Below are positions 8,622-17,580 of a stretch of DNA of 64,000 bases, one piece after another. Under the pieces are notes generated by a model. The model searched no databases. It was not told where the DNA came from and saw only the letters and a list, made by a program, of their open reading frames with translations. The stretch comes from Sulfurimonas sp. RIFOXYD12_FULL_33_39. GTDB lineage: Bacteria > Campylobacterota > Campylobacteria > Campylobacterales > Sulfurimonadaceae. Each line of letters opens with the position of its first letter. Positions within the stretch are counted from its first letter, which is position 1. The DNA lies in assembly GCA_001829785.1 (NCBI GenBank), contig MICF01000010.1, positions 62,001-126,000 of the forward strand. The letters are read 5' to 3'. The position numbers and the translations under genes are program-made.

Positions 8622-9764
8622 ATGAAGATATATGACTATTTAATTATCGGAGCGGGAAGTGCCGGATGTAGCACCGCTTATTTTTTGCACAAAGAGGACA
8701 AAAGTGTAGCAGTTATTGACAGAGAGGGCATTGCAGGTGGAGCAAGCGGAGCGGCGGGAGCTTTTTTATCGCCGCTTCCCGGTAAAAAAAACTTATACAA
8801 TACTACTGTAAACGATGCTCTTAATTTTTCAATAGATTTTTATGAAAAACTTCTCCCTGATGCAGTTGATAAAAAAGGTGTTTTAAGAGTTGCCAACGAT
8901 AATTTTCAAGAAGACAAACTAGCTCAAAATCATATAGAACATACCTATTTTGATACTAAAAAAATACAATATATATCAAAAGATTTTAGAGATATAGACG
9001 GGTATTTTTACGAAAATGCGGCCGTAATTGAGCCTATTCAAATTTGTAAAGAGTTAACTAAGGAATGCGATTTTTACAAAGAAGATATTAAAGAGTTGAC
9101 TTTTAAAAACGGCTATTACTTGGCTAATGGTATAAAAGCAAAAAATATTATTCTTTCTCAAGGGGTAAGTAGCCACTTAGTAGATATTCCCTATGTTACG
9201 ATTTCCCCTATTTTTGGACTTAGAATTGATGTTAAAACAACTTCTAATGTCCCTTTTAATATTCACAAATCGATATCTGTTTCAACAAACAAACGTGACG
9301 GAAATATATCTATAGGTGCTACTCATGAGAGACACGACAGTTCAAAAATGGAGTGTTTGACTACATGTGATAAATGTAGCTTCTACGTAAACAGCGATGA
9401 TATGCAGATAAATACTCTTTTAGCTCAAGCAGATGAGTTGATAAAACTTGAAAATTTAGAAGTAACAAAGATATACAAAGGTGCAAGGGCAACAATAAAA
9501 AGCTACTTTCCTGTTATTGGAAAAGTAGTTGATTTTGAAGCTTCGCTAAAAAAACACCCATCAATTAAAAACGGTACAAAAATTCCGCAAGAATCCTTAG
9601 AGTACTATCCTAACATGTATATCATAAATGCTCTTGGCTCAAGAGGATTTGTTTTTGGTCCATATTTGGCAAAAATATTAACCGAACATATTTTGTATAA
9701 TACTCAAATACCAAAAGAGCTTTCAACTCAGAAGCTCTTTTATAAAATGGCTAGAAACAAATAA
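8622..9764 (+). CDS. FAD-dependent amino-acid oxidase-like oxidoreductase (DadA/MnmC2-like)
   Basis: A 380-residue flavoprotein. The N-terminal dinucleotide-binding fold is YLIIGAGSAGCSTAYFL (6-22) and the C-terminal FAD contact is YIINALGSRGFVFGP, placing it in the D-amino-acid oxidase (DAO) superfamily. The ending resembles the oxidase half of MnmC (tRNA mnm5U modification), but the methyltransferase half is absent, so D-amino-acid or glycine oxidation is an alternative. The start ATG at 8622 lies at the expected transcription start of the upstream promoter and has no Shine-Dalgarno sequence. A single-gene unit; the next gene begins 89 bases later. Confidence 0.8.
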   Translation: MKIYDYLIIGAGSAGCSTAYFLHKEDKSVAVIDREGIAGGASGAAGAFLSPLPGKKNLYNTTVNDALNFSIDFYEKLLPDAVDKKGVLRVANDNFQEDKLAQNHIEHTYFDTKKIQYISKDFRDIDGYFYENAAVIEPIQICKELTKECDFYKEDIKELTFKNGYYLANGIKAKNIILSQGVSSHLVDIPYVTISPIFGLRIDVKTTSNVPFNIHKSISVSTNKRDGNISIGATHERHDSSKMECLTTCDKCSFYVNSDDMQINTLLAQADELIKLENLEVTKIYKGARATIKSYFPVIGKVVDFEASLKKHPSIKNGTKIPQESLEYYPNMYIINALGSRGFVFGPYLAKILTEHILYNTQIPKELSTQKLFYKMARNK

Positions 9765-9853
9765 ATTTAAAAAAATTACTCTAATTAAGTTTGTTATATT
9801 TAAATTTAAACTAATAAATATATAATCTCTAATAATACGTACAAAGAGGGAAC

Positions 9854-10753
9854 ATGCAATCATACTCAAGTCTAAAAAAGCATTACAAGTTTACCCAAGA
9901 AGAGGCTTTGATACTTCAAGAGCTTCAATCAAGTATGGAAAAACTATCGGATAAGTTTATAGATGAGTTTTACGACTATATTTGGGGTTTTGGGCAGACT
10001 GCGCAATTTTTAAAAAATAAAGATGTTATTGCATATCATCGCAAAAAAATAAAAGAGTGGTTTATTAACCTTTTTTGCGGTAAATATGACATGTACTATT
10101 TTATGTATCTCTATAAAATCGGCGAAGTACATGTAAAGATAGGCTTACCTACACACTATGTAAACTCGGCTTTTACTTTTGTAAGAACTTTTATTATAAG
10201 ACATATTGAAAAAGATTTTGAAAATAAAGAGCAATACAATAAAGAAGTTATTGCAATTGAAAAAATTATTGATATGAATCTTGATGTTTTAACAAGCTCA
10301 TACAGAGAAGAGGAGATGAGTAAATTTCTATCTTTGTCGAAGTTTGAAAAAAACATTTTATCAGGCTTGAAAAAGTTCAACTCATATATCAACTTTTTTC
10401 TTGCAGGTGCCCTAGCTCTTGTTGCATTTTTTGCCGTCGGTCTTTTTGCTTATGATATATACCTGCTCTTCTTCTCAGATATAGGCATAGAAAAAGGTAT
10501 TTTAACGGTTTTGGGAAGTTTGCTTGTTTTATGGGCGGCTATCGAGCTAATACATGAAGAGATACACCATCTTCAAGGCAAAGGGTTTGCAATCGGCGCT
10601 TTTATAATGCTTGCCATGGCGGCGCTTATTAGAAAGATACTCATATATTCATTATCTTCCGAAAAGGCTGATGATCTTTTAATTATAGGCACCGTAATAG
10701 TAGGACTGGCAATCGCATACTGGCTTGTGGGCAAACAAAATAAAATCTCATAG
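9854..10753 (+). CDS. protoglobin-like sensor domain fused to PsiE-like membrane domain
   Basis: The first 155 residues have the helix pattern of protoglobins and globin-coupled sensors, including an internal YDMYYFMYLYKIGEVHVKIG segment where the proximal histidine (in VHVKIGLP) would bind haem. Residues 175-295 hold four predicted membrane helices with an ELIHEEIHH motif, as in phosphate-starvation-inducible PsiE proteins. The two halves are joined by a linker rich in Glu/Ser/Lys. It may sense O2 or NO at the membrane; no output domain of known signalling type is present. The start has GAGGGAAC upstream. It is transcribed alone and ends at a terminator shared with argB on the other strand. 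Confidence 0.72.
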   Translation: MQSYSSLKKHYKFTQEEALILQELQSSMEKLSDKFIDEFYDYIWGFGQTAQFLKNKDVIAYHRKKIKEWFINLFCGKYDMYYFMYLYKIGEVHVKIGLPTHYVNSAFTFVRTFIIRHIEKDFENKEQYNKEVIAIEKIIDMNLDVLTSSYREEEMSKFLSLSKFEKNILSGLKKFNSYINFFLAGALALVAFFAVGLFAYDIYLLFFSDIGIEKGILTVLGSLLVLWAAIELIHEEIHHLQGKGFAIGAFIMLAMAALIRKILIYSLSSEKADDLLIIGTVIVGLAIAYWLVGKQNKIS

Positions 10754-10757
10754 AGAA

Positions 10758-10774
10758 AAAATCTAAGAGATTTT
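10758..10774. terminator. bidirectional terminator between protoglobin-PsiE gene and argB
   Basis: AAAATCT (10758-10764), loop AAG, AGATTTT (10768-10774), followed by ATTTT on the plus strand and preceded by AAAA, lying between two convergent stop codons. The stem is AT-rich and weak. Confidence 0.5.
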
Positions 10775-10785
10775 ATTTTAAAAAG

Positions 10786-11637
10786 CTATTTAACTATCTC
10801 TGTTCCGACTCCGGCTGATGTAAAAAGTTCTAAAAGCATTGAATGCTCTATTCTTCCATCAATAATATGCGCTTTTTGAACACCGCCTTCAATTGCTTCA
10901 AGACATGCATCGACTTTAGGCACCATTCCGCCGTGAATAGTTCCATCGGCTTTTAGAGCCTCTACTTCATCTTTTGTAAGCGTGCTGAAAAGTTCCTTGT
11001 TGTTGTTTAAAACACCTGCCGTATCTGTTAAAAATATGATTTTATTTGCACCTATTGCTTTTGCAACATAAGAAGCGCATAAATCAGCATTTATATTAAA
11101 TCCAGGATGACCCATCTCGCTACCAGAAGCGATTGGAGCGATAACAGGAATAAATTTTTCAGCTATAAGATTTGAGATAACATCGGCTTTTACATCTGTA
11201 ATGTTTCCTGTTAAACCCCATCTTGAAAAATCTTTTGCTTTTGCTGAGATAAAGTGAGCATCTTTGCCGCTTATGCCTATCGCTTTTGCGCCGTGAGAGT
11301 TTAAAAGTGAAACTATTTCTTTATTTATCTCTCCGCTTAGAACCATCTCTACGATTCTCATAACCTCTTTTGATGTAACTCTTTGCCCTTCTATAAACTT
11401 ACTCTCAATTTTTAGAGCGTCAAGCATCTCATTTATCTGTCTGCCGCCGCCGTGAACTATAACAGGTTTAATTCCGACAAGATACATAAGTAAAATATCC
11501 TCTGCAAACTTCTCTTTTAACTGAGGTGTCTCTTGAGCGGAACCACCGTATTTTATAACTACTGTTTTGCCTCTAAACTCTTTTATAAACGGTAATGCTT
11601 CAAGAAGCGTTTGAACTGTTTCAATCTTTTTTTGCAC
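10786..11637 (-). CDS. argB: acetylglutamate kinase
   Basis: Phosphorylates N-acetylglutamate in arginine synthesis. Amino-acid kinase motifs KYGGSA, VHGGGRQI and the C-terminal GTIHGGMVPK are present. The frame is open to an ATG at 11658, but GTG at 11637 is the better start: it has a strong AGGGGA seven bases upstream and gives the N-terminus (M)QKKIETVQTLLEALPF that fits homologues; the protein is then 283 residues. With this start it overlaps the lpxK stop by 17 bases, so the two genes are coupled although their pathways differ. Confidence 0.93.
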   Translation of the reverse strand: MQKKIETVQTLLEALPFIKEFRGKTVVIKYGGSAQETPQLKEKFAEDILLMYLVGIKPVIVHGGGRQINEMLDALKIESKFIEGQRVTSKEVMRIVEMVLSGEINKEIVSLLNSHGAKAIGISGKDAHFISAKAKDFSRWGLTGNITDVKADVISNLIAEKFIPVIAPIASGSEMGHPGFNINADLCASYVAKAIGANKIIFLTDTAGVLNNNKELFSTLTKDEVEALKADGTIHGGMVPKVDACLEAIEGGVQKAHIIDGRIEHSMLLELFTSAGVGTEIVK

Positions 11638-12541
11638 TGTTTCTTCCCCTGTAATCATCTATTATTTTAAAAATATTTTCATTAACTTCCACATGTAAAT
11701 CCAAAAGTGAAAGCTTTAAACCAAACTGCTCTAATTTTACAAAATCTTTATATGTTACCAATATTGAGTCTGAACCGTCTCTTTGAAGTATATCTTCTAT
11801 CTCTTTTTTTGTAAAAGAGTGATGATCTTCAAAATAGTTTTTGCTGATAACATCAGGCAAATAACCATCCAATCTCTGCGGTCTTGCTATTGCAGTTACG
11901 AGTGACATTTTATCACTTTTATTTTTAAGTTCAACTACTCTTTTAAAATCTTCTTCATCCCTTAGTACAACGACTTCTTTTGTAGTCCATAACCTTTCTC
12001 TAAAAGGACCTGAAGGTAAACAAAACCCATTTTTGCTTTGTACATTTATAAGAATATCGAGTTTTTTTATATCATGTTTAGAGTAGGCATCATCTAAAAA
12101 TATAATTTTTGCACCAAGCTCTTTTGCCTTGTTTATACCTTTTTTTCTGTCTTCGCTGACTATAACTTTTACATGTGGAAGTTTACGCGCATAAACCATT
12201 GCCTCATCACCGCTTATATTTACGTCGCATAAAATTCTACTGCCGTCACTCACTACAAAAAGACCGCTGCTTTTTCGCCCATATCCTCTAAGAATTACGG
12301 CAACATCTTTATATCTTGATGCGAGAGCACTCACAAGCGGGGTTTTTCCGCTTCCTCCGACATTTAAGTTTCCGACACTTATGATATCTATGCCAAAATC
12401 TTCTACCTTTTTGCTCTTAAATCTTATATACATGTAAAAACAATAAATAAGGCTCAAAGGAAGAAGGAAAAAAGAGAGTAGTTTTTGAGTTAAAGTTGGG
12501 TTGTAGAAATACTCTTCAACCCAAAAAACTACTTTTTTCAA
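11621..12541 (-). CDS. lpxK: tetraacyldisaccharide 4'-kinase
   Basis: Inner-membrane kinase of the Raetz pathway that adds the 4'-phosphate to the lipid A precursor. One membrane helix near residues 15-40 (LSFFLLPLSLIYCFYMYIRF) anchors it, followed by the P-loop SVGNLNVGGSGKTPLV and the catalytic region ILRGYGRK. Length 306 residues, normal. The start is TTG at 12541; no ATG or GTG nearby would keep the conserved N-terminal helix. It lies 10 bases after the DegT gene. Confidence 0.92.
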   Translation of the reverse strand: MKKVVFWVEEYFYNPTLTQKLLSFFLLPLSLIYCFYMYIRFKSKKVEDFGIDIISVGNLNVGGSGKTPLVSALASRYKDVAVILRGYGRKSSGLFVVSDGSRILCDVNISGDEAMVYARKLPHVKVIVSEDRKKGINKAKELGAKIIFLDDAYSKHDIKKLDILINVQSKNGFCLPSGPFRERLWTTKEVVVLRDEEDFKRVVELKNKSDKMSLVTAIARPQRLDGYLPDVISKNYFEDHHSFTKKEIEDILQRDGSDSILVTYKDFVKLEQFGLKLSLLDLHVEVNENIFKIIDDYRGRNSAKKD

Positions 12542-12551
12542 ATTGCGGCTT

Positions 12552-13670
12552 TTAAACTCTAGTCGATGCTACTGACTTGATTTTATCAATAACATACTGC
12601 ACCTCTTTATCCTGCATACTAGGATATATAGGAAGCGACATTATTTGTTGATAGCTAGTAAGTGCAACCGGAAAATTGTTTACTTTTAAAGAGTATTTAT
12701 TTTTATAGTATGATAAAAAGTGAAGAGGTATATAGTGCAGCCCTACTTCAACTCCATGTTTTTTCAACTCTAATGCAAAAGAGTCTCTATTTTTATCTAC
12801 TTTTATAATATACAAAGAGTATGGATGCTCATCACTTGATTTTGGTATTGTTATATGATTTACTTCGCTAAGAGCTTTATTATACATCTGGGCTATCTCT
12901 TGAACTCTTTTAAGATTTTTATCCTGTTCTTTAATTTGGGCTCTTATATATGCAGCATCCAACTGACTCATAGAGTAGTCAAATCCAATATCTACAACAT
13001 CATATATATATTCTAAAGAGTTTTCATCTCTTGTCATTCCGTGTGAACTTAACAGTTTTGCTCGTTCTATGATTTCAAGTGAATTTGAGACAAGCATACC
13101 ACCGTTACAAACATCTTTTTTCAAATGAGAAGAGAAGTTAAAGCATGTAATATCGGCTCCGGTTGAGCCTATTTTTTTGCCCTTATATGTTGCACCTAAA
13201 GCTTCACTCGCATCTTCTACAATTTTTACGTCATAAATTTCTGCCATTGTGTAAAGTCTCTCCAGATCAACACACTGCCCTGCAACATGCGTAACTATAA
13301 CGGCTTTAAGTTTTTTTGCTTTATTGTCTTCGAGATATACTTCTAATTTATCCAGATTTATATTGTAAGTTTGAGAGTCAATATCTATAAAAATAGGCTC
13401 TGCATCAAAGTGACGCACGACTTCTGGAACTTTTGGATGAGCATTTACAGAGCATACTATTTTGTCCCCGCGCTTTAAATCAAGTGCAAGCATCGCCAAA
13501 TGAAGTGCCGATGTGCCGTGTGAAGTTGCTAGCGCATACTCTGAACCTATGTAAGAAGAAAATTCGTTTTCTAGCTTCTCTACTTGATTTATCTCTTCTG
13601 CATCTAAAACATCGCTAACGTTTGAGTGTGCTTCTCTACTACTTTCATATCTACAAAATGCAACTTTCAT
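12552..13670 (-). CDS. DegT/DnrJ/EryC1/StrS family aminotransferase
   Basis: A PLP-dependent sugar aminotransferase of 372 residues. The PLP lysine is in NFSSHLKKDVCNGG (residue 184 or 185), and HVAGQCVDLE (128-137) and EDASEALGATY (152-162) are the usual cofactor contacts. Such enzymes add an amino group to nucleotide-linked keto-sugars for surface glycans or protein glycosylation; no other sugar genes are nearby, so the substrate is unknown. ATG at 13670 with GGAT upstream is preferred over the TTG one codon earlier. Confidence 0.87.
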   Translation of the reverse strand: MKVAFCRYESSREAHSNVSDVLDAEEINQVEKLENEFSSYIGSEYALATSHGTSALHLAMLALDLKRGDKIVCSVNAHPKVPEVVRHFDAEPIFIDIDSQTYNINLDKLEVYLEDNKAKKLKAVIVTHVAGQCVDLERLYTMAEIYDVKIVEDASEALGATYKGKKIGSTGADITCFNFSSHLKKDVCNGGMLVSNSLEIIERAKLLSSHGMTRDENSLEYIYDVVDIGFDYSMSQLDAAYIRAQIKEQDKNLKRVQEIAQMYNKALSEVNHITIPKSSDEHPYSLYIIKVDKNRDSFALELKKHGVEVGLHYIPLHFLSYYKNKYSLKVNNFPVALTSYQQIMSLPIYPSMQDKEVQYVIDKIKSVASTRV

Positions 13671-13680
13671 CAATTAATCC

Positions 13681-14487
13681 TTATAGTGTTATATCTCTTG
13701 GATAGTTAAAATCATGGTTTATAGTCCTAGATGTCAACTTTGCAATTATCGGCATTTTTCTCTTAAATTGATTGCGAAAAATCCGCTTTATAATCATATC
13801 TACCATCTCTTTGTCACATCCACGCTCTATTATCTCTTCTTTGGTTAATCTATCCTCTACATAAAGCTTTAAAGCCTCATCAAGTTTTGCATAACTATAC
13901 CCTAAATCGCTCTCATCACTCTGACCATCCCATAAATCTGCTGATGGAGCTTTTTTAATTATACTTTTAGTAACACCCAAATACTCTGCTAGCTCATAGA
14001 CTTCACTCTTATACAAATCTCCTATTGGATTTAAAGCACTTGCTAAATCTCCGTAGATAGTTCCATATCCGAGCATTAACTCACTCTTATTGCTAGTTCC
14101 TAAAACTAAGGCTTTTTGCTTAGCAGAAATATCAAAAATAGTAGCCATTCTCAGTCGTGCAGAGAGATTACCTCTTCGTAGATTGTCCATATCAGGATTT
14201 GCCTCTTCATAAGCCCTTAATATAGGTTCAATTGAGACTGTAATGGCATTAATTTTAAAATCTCTACAAAACTCATCGGCATCATCAAGCGAACTAGAAG
14301 AGGAGTATTGAGAAGGCATCTTTACACATAGTAAATTATCTTTAAAGACCATCTTTGCAAGTACCGCAACAACTGCAGAGTCTATTCCGCCGCTAAGGCC
14401 TAAAACAACGCTCTCTATGCCTGTCTTGCGAACTTCATCATTTAAAAAATGGTGCAGATACTCCGTTATCTGCTCGTACTTTTTCAT
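13681..14487 (-). CDS. nadE: NH3-dependent NAD synthetase
   Basis: Converts deamido-NAD to NAD using ATP and ammonia. The ATP-pyrophosphatase P-loop SGGIDS is at residues 32-37 and the LMLGYGTIYGD region follows; there is no glutaminase domain (268 residues), so free ammonia is the donor. The start is ATG at 14487 with AAAGG six bases upstream, rather than the TTG two codons earlier. It opens the minus-strand run nadE-DegT-lpxK-argB. Confidence 0.94.
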   Translation of the reverse strand: MKKYEQITEYLHHFLNDEVRKTGIESVVLGLSGGIDSAVVAVLAKMVFKDNLLCVKMPSQYSSSSSLDDADEFCRDFKINAITVSIEPILRAYEEANPDMDNLRRGNLSARLRMATIFDISAKQKALVLGTSNKSELMLGYGTIYGDLASALNPIGDLYKSEVYELAEYLGVTKSIIKKAPSADLWDGQSDESDLGYSYAKLDEALKLYVEDRLTKEEIIERGCDKEMVDMIIKRIFRNQFKRKMPIIAKLTSRTINHDFNYPRDITL

Positions 14488-14595
14488 AAACAACCTTTGA
14501 TAAACTTTGAGATATTCTCTAACCCAGTATTAAGAAAATTATTATATCAAATTTTGGTAATCAATGTTACAATTTTATAAAAAAAGAGTATTAGA

Positions 14596-15189
14596 GTGAA
14601 AATAAAAGTAAAACCTATGGGTGAATACCAAACAAATTGCTATATAGTTACCGTAAACGGTATGGATTTTATTATAGATCCGGGAATTGGCGCAACCGAT
14701 TGGGTAATTGCCAATGTTACAAATCCAATCGCTATATTAAACACACATGGACACTTTGATCATGTTTGGAGTAATGCCGAGTTACAAGAAAAGCTAAAAG
14801 TCCCGCTTTATACTCCAAAAGATGATGCAATGCTTCTTCAAGGCAGCAGTTGGAGTCCTGATTTGCCGCCCTCAAAACCGGATATAAAAGTAGAACCTAA
14901 TCAAGAGCTTGACTTTAATGGAGTCAAAGTTAAGTTTCGTCATTTCCCTGGACATACACCCGGATGTTCAACAATAGAGATAGAAGATGCAATGTTTAGC
15001 GGTGATTTTATATTTGAACGTTCTATCGGGCGTACTGATTTTCCATATTCATCACCGCAAGAGATGAAAGAGTCCCTTATAAAGTTTAAAAAAATAGCCT
15101 ATGATAAAACTATATATCCGGGACATGGGAACACCACAACAATAAAACAAGAGCAGCAATATACTGACTATTGGATAGCTAATCTTTAA
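14596..15189 (+). CDS. metallo-beta-lactamase fold hydrolase (glyoxalase II-like)
   Basis: A 197-residue cytoplasmic hydrolase with the binuclear metal motif HGHFDH at residues 51-56 and further ligands in HFPGHTPG, MFSGDFIF and YPGHG. The pattern matches the short glyoxalase II-like proteins common in bacteria; the natural thioester is not known. The start codon is GTG at 14596 with only a weak AGAG before it. It is a single-gene unit divergent from nadE and ends in a palindromic terminator. Confidence 0.88.
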   Translation: MKIKVKPMGEYQTNCYIVTVNGMDFIIDPGIGATDWVIANVTNPIAILNTHGHFDHVWSNAELQEKLKVPLYTPKDDAMLLQGSSWSPDLPPSKPDIKVEPNQELDFNGVKVKFRHFPGHTPGCSTIEIEDAMFSGDFIFERSIGRTDFPYSSPQEMKESLIKFKKIAYDKTIYPGHGNTTTIKQEQQYTDYWIANL

Positions 15190-15200
15190 AGATTAGCTAT
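15175..15200. terminator. perfect 26-bp palindrome over two convergent stop codons
   Basis: The 26 bases from ATAGCT to AGCTAT read the same on both strands, with the centre (TTTAAA) next to the MBL-fold gene stop. It spans the last codons of the plus-strand hydrolase gene and the stop of the minus-strand thioesterase gene, and should form a hairpin in either transcript. Confidence 0.55.
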
Positions 15201-15688
15201 TTATCGATGGCACCCTCTTCCATCAACTTTAATTTTAAAACATGTCGCTCTGTTACTACTGTTTTAAATTCGCCTTCAAATACTTTTATATCTAAAACAT
15301 GCCCTGTTACATGTACATTTCTTTTTCTACCCTCTTTATGACGCACTTTCGCCACAAAATCAACTATATCCCCAAATTTCACTGGAGAGAGAAATTGACA
15401 ATCACTTGCTACCAATACGACATTTTTTTCATTAACAGCAACCATAGCGGCATAATCGGCAGCACCAAAAATAAATCCTCCATGTATCAGACTTTGGCTA
15501 TCCGCAATCATATCATAGGTAGTCACCAGCTTTAATTTTACAAAACCGACATCTAATTTTTGTATCTCTCCGCATAAATCATGATTTATTTTATCATGTG
15601 TTTTTAATAAAACTTCATCTGTTTTTCTATACTCTTCAATATCTAACTCTTGATCATCTTCTAGCATATCGTCTATATCTTTTCTCAT
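15197..15688 (-). CDS. hotdog-fold thioesterase (PaaI/YdiI-like)
   Basis: A 163-residue hotdog-fold protein. The motif [20 protein letters not shown] is the catalytic/oxyanion helix of the PaaI-type acyl-CoA thioesterases, with an acidic N-terminal extension ([15 protein letters not shown]) not usual in the family. The substrate is unknown. Its start overlaps the cmoB stop by four bases (ATGA), so the two are translated together. Confidence 0.8.
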   Translation of the reverse strand: MRKDIDDMLEDDQELDIEEYRKTDEVLLKTHDKINHDLCGEIQKLDVGFVKLKLVTTYDMIADSQSLIHGGFIFGAADYAAMVAVNEKNVVLVASDCQFLSPVKFGDIVDFVAKVRHKEGRKRNVHVTGHVLDIKVFEGEFKTVVTERHVLKLKLMEEGAIDK

Positions 15689-16575
15689 TTTATACCCTTA
15701 GTTAATTTTACATATACTCTAGCAGGTGCCGGATACCCTTCAACAGTTTTGCTTTTGTCATTTTTATCTAAAAAATCTTCCAATGACTGCCCCTCAATCC
15801 AAGGAGTTTTTCTCTGCTCATTACTATCGGTAACAGAAGTCTCTAAGACTTCAAAGCTATCAAATCCTGCGCGTTTACACCAGTTTCTTAAAGCTTTTAT
15901 TGTTGGAACAAAGTAGATATTCGGTATTTTTGAATACGATGATTCCGGACATAAACACATCTCATCATCACCATCTATATAAAAAGTATCTAGTATCACT
16001 TCACCGCCAAAATCAACTCCTTTATAAAGTGATTTTAACATGGCAACAGGATCGCTTCTGTGGTACAAAACACCCAAACAAAAAATTGTATCAAATTTAT
16101 CTTCATAAAACTCTAAATGCTCAACGCCCAAAAGTTCATATACAATGTCGCTTTTAACAAAGTGATTTATAAAGTCGAACTGTGTTTTGTACAGCGCAGA
16201 CGGATCAAAACCAACCAACGCTTTTGGTTTATCCTCTTGCATTCTAAATAGATAGTATCCATTGTTGCACCCTATATCGGCAACTCTTTTATCTTTTAAA
16301 TTAAAATGTTTTCGCAGAAGATTATATTTTATATTGCTTCTCCACTCTGAGTCTATAAAAGTCTCAAATAACTCAAACGGACCTTTTCGCCACGGCATCA
16401 TAAGCTTTGCGACTTCATATAAGTTTTTCGGTGCTTTACCGCTTATTTTTACTACATCGCCTAGTTCAACTTCCCAAAAGCCATCTTCCAAAGAGTTTAA
16501 CGCCTCTCTAAGAGGAGCTATATTTTTCCAATTCATCCATTTTTGACGCTCTTGTCTTAATACATCTAAATTCAT
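15685..16575 (-). CDS. cmoB: tRNA U34 carboxymethyltransferase
   Basis: Transfers the carboxymethyl group of carboxy-SAM to 5-hydroxyuridine at tRNA position 34, giving cmo5U. The Rossmann SAM site is [16 protein letters not shown], followed by [26 protein letters not shown] and an LDTFYI strand, all typical of CmoB rather than CmoA. Length 296 is slightly shorter than E. coli (323). CmoA is not in this window. Coupled to the downstream thioesterase gene by an ATGA overlap. Confidence 0.9.
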   Translation of the reverse strand: MNLDVLRQERQKWMNWKNIAPLREALNSLEDGFWEVELGDVVKISGKAPKNLYEVAKLMMPWRKGPFELFETFIDSEWRSNIKYNLLRKHFNLKDKRVADIGCNNGYYLFRMQEDKPKALVGFDPSALYKTQFDFINHFVKSDIVYELLGVEHLEFYEDKFDTIFCLGVLYHRSDPVAMLKSLYKGVDFGGEVILDTFYIDGDDEMCLCPESSYSKIPNIYFVPTIKALRNWCKRAGFDSFEVLETSVTDSNEQRKTPWIEGQSLEDFLDKNDKSKTVEGYPAPARVYVKLTKGIK

Positions 16576-16660
16576 ATAATCTACTGCCCTATTTCTAATA
16601 CTTAAAATACTTTAATGACTATAAAATATTAATTTTATTACAATTGTACCCTAAATAGTT

Positions 16661-17566
16661 ATGGGATTAAAAATGAGATTAGAAAAAAAAGCAACTGTTG
16701 TTTCTACGTCTGTTGCCGCATTGCTTGTTGTTATAAAAATGTCTGTTGGTATATTAAGCGGCTCTATTGCTGTTTTGGCATCTGCTATTGACTCTTTACT
16801 TGATTTAACCGTCTCTTTGTTTAATTACTTTGCTCTTCATAACGCCGAAAAAGATCCTGATGACAGTTTTAACTACGGACGAAGCAAGATTGAACCATTA
16901 GCAGCAGTTATAGAAGGGACTGTAATATCTCTTTCTGCACTATTTATACTTTATGAAGCACTTACAAAGATTGCACACCCACGAGATATGGAGTTTATCG
17001 GCGTCTCTATAATTATAATGGTGTGTTCTATAATTATTACCTCTTTTCTTGTTATCTTTTTAAATCATGTTGCTAAAAAAACAAATAATATGGTTATCAA
17101 AGCAGATGCACTTCACTATAAAACAGATATCTTCTCAAATGGTGCAGTTCTTTTGGCACTTGGACTAGTATCATTAACAGGAGAGTCTTTAATAGATGCT
17201 GTTTTGGGTATTACTATAGCTGTGTACATGATATACTCAGCACTGCCTATTATAAAAGAGGGCATTTTAATGCTTCTTGATGCCGCGCTGTCTGAGAGTG
17301 ACATAAAAAAAATTACTGATGTCATTGAGAGTCAGCAAGAGACTACAAACTATCACCATCTACAAACGAGGGAATCAGGTTCACATATATTTATATCGGT
17401 ACATGTAGTTTTTAATGTAAGTATATCTCTATATGATGCACATCTTATTTCAGATAAACTTGAGATTGAACTTAAAAAACTTTTTGATGATAAAAAGGTA
17501 CATGTACTTATACACATGGACCCTTATGATGATTCTGATATAAATGATATTGAAGATATATATTAA
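16661..17566 (+). CDS. cation diffusion facilitator (CDF) metal efflux protein
   Basis: A 301-residue inner-membrane antiporter with about six membrane helices and a C-terminal cytoplasmic domain. The metal-site motifs are AIDSLLDLTVSLFNYFAL in helix 2 and ALHYKTDIFSNGAVLLALG in helix 5, i.e. the D/H...HxxxD pattern of the family; Zn, Fe or Mn is likely. Two in-frame ATGs are possible: 16661, and 16673, which has GGGATT before it and may be the true start. A TACAAT -10 box lies at about 16637. Convergent with rny. Confidence 0.88.
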   Translation: MGLKMRLEKKATVVSTSVAALLVVIKMSVGILSGSIAVLASAIDSLLDLTVSLFNYFALHNAEKDPDDSFNYGRSKIEPLAAVIEGTVISLSALFILYEALTKIAHPRDMEFIGVSIIIMVCSIIITSFLVIFLNHVAKKTNNMVIKADALHYKTDIFSNGAVLLALGLVSLTGESLIDAVLGITIAVYMIYSALPIIKEGILMLLDAALSESDIKKITDVIESQQETTNYHHLQTRESGSHIFISVHVVFNVSISLYDAHLISDKLEIELKKLFDDKKVHVLIHMDPYDDSDINDIEDIY

Positions 17567-17580
17567 TTATTTATTGCCAT

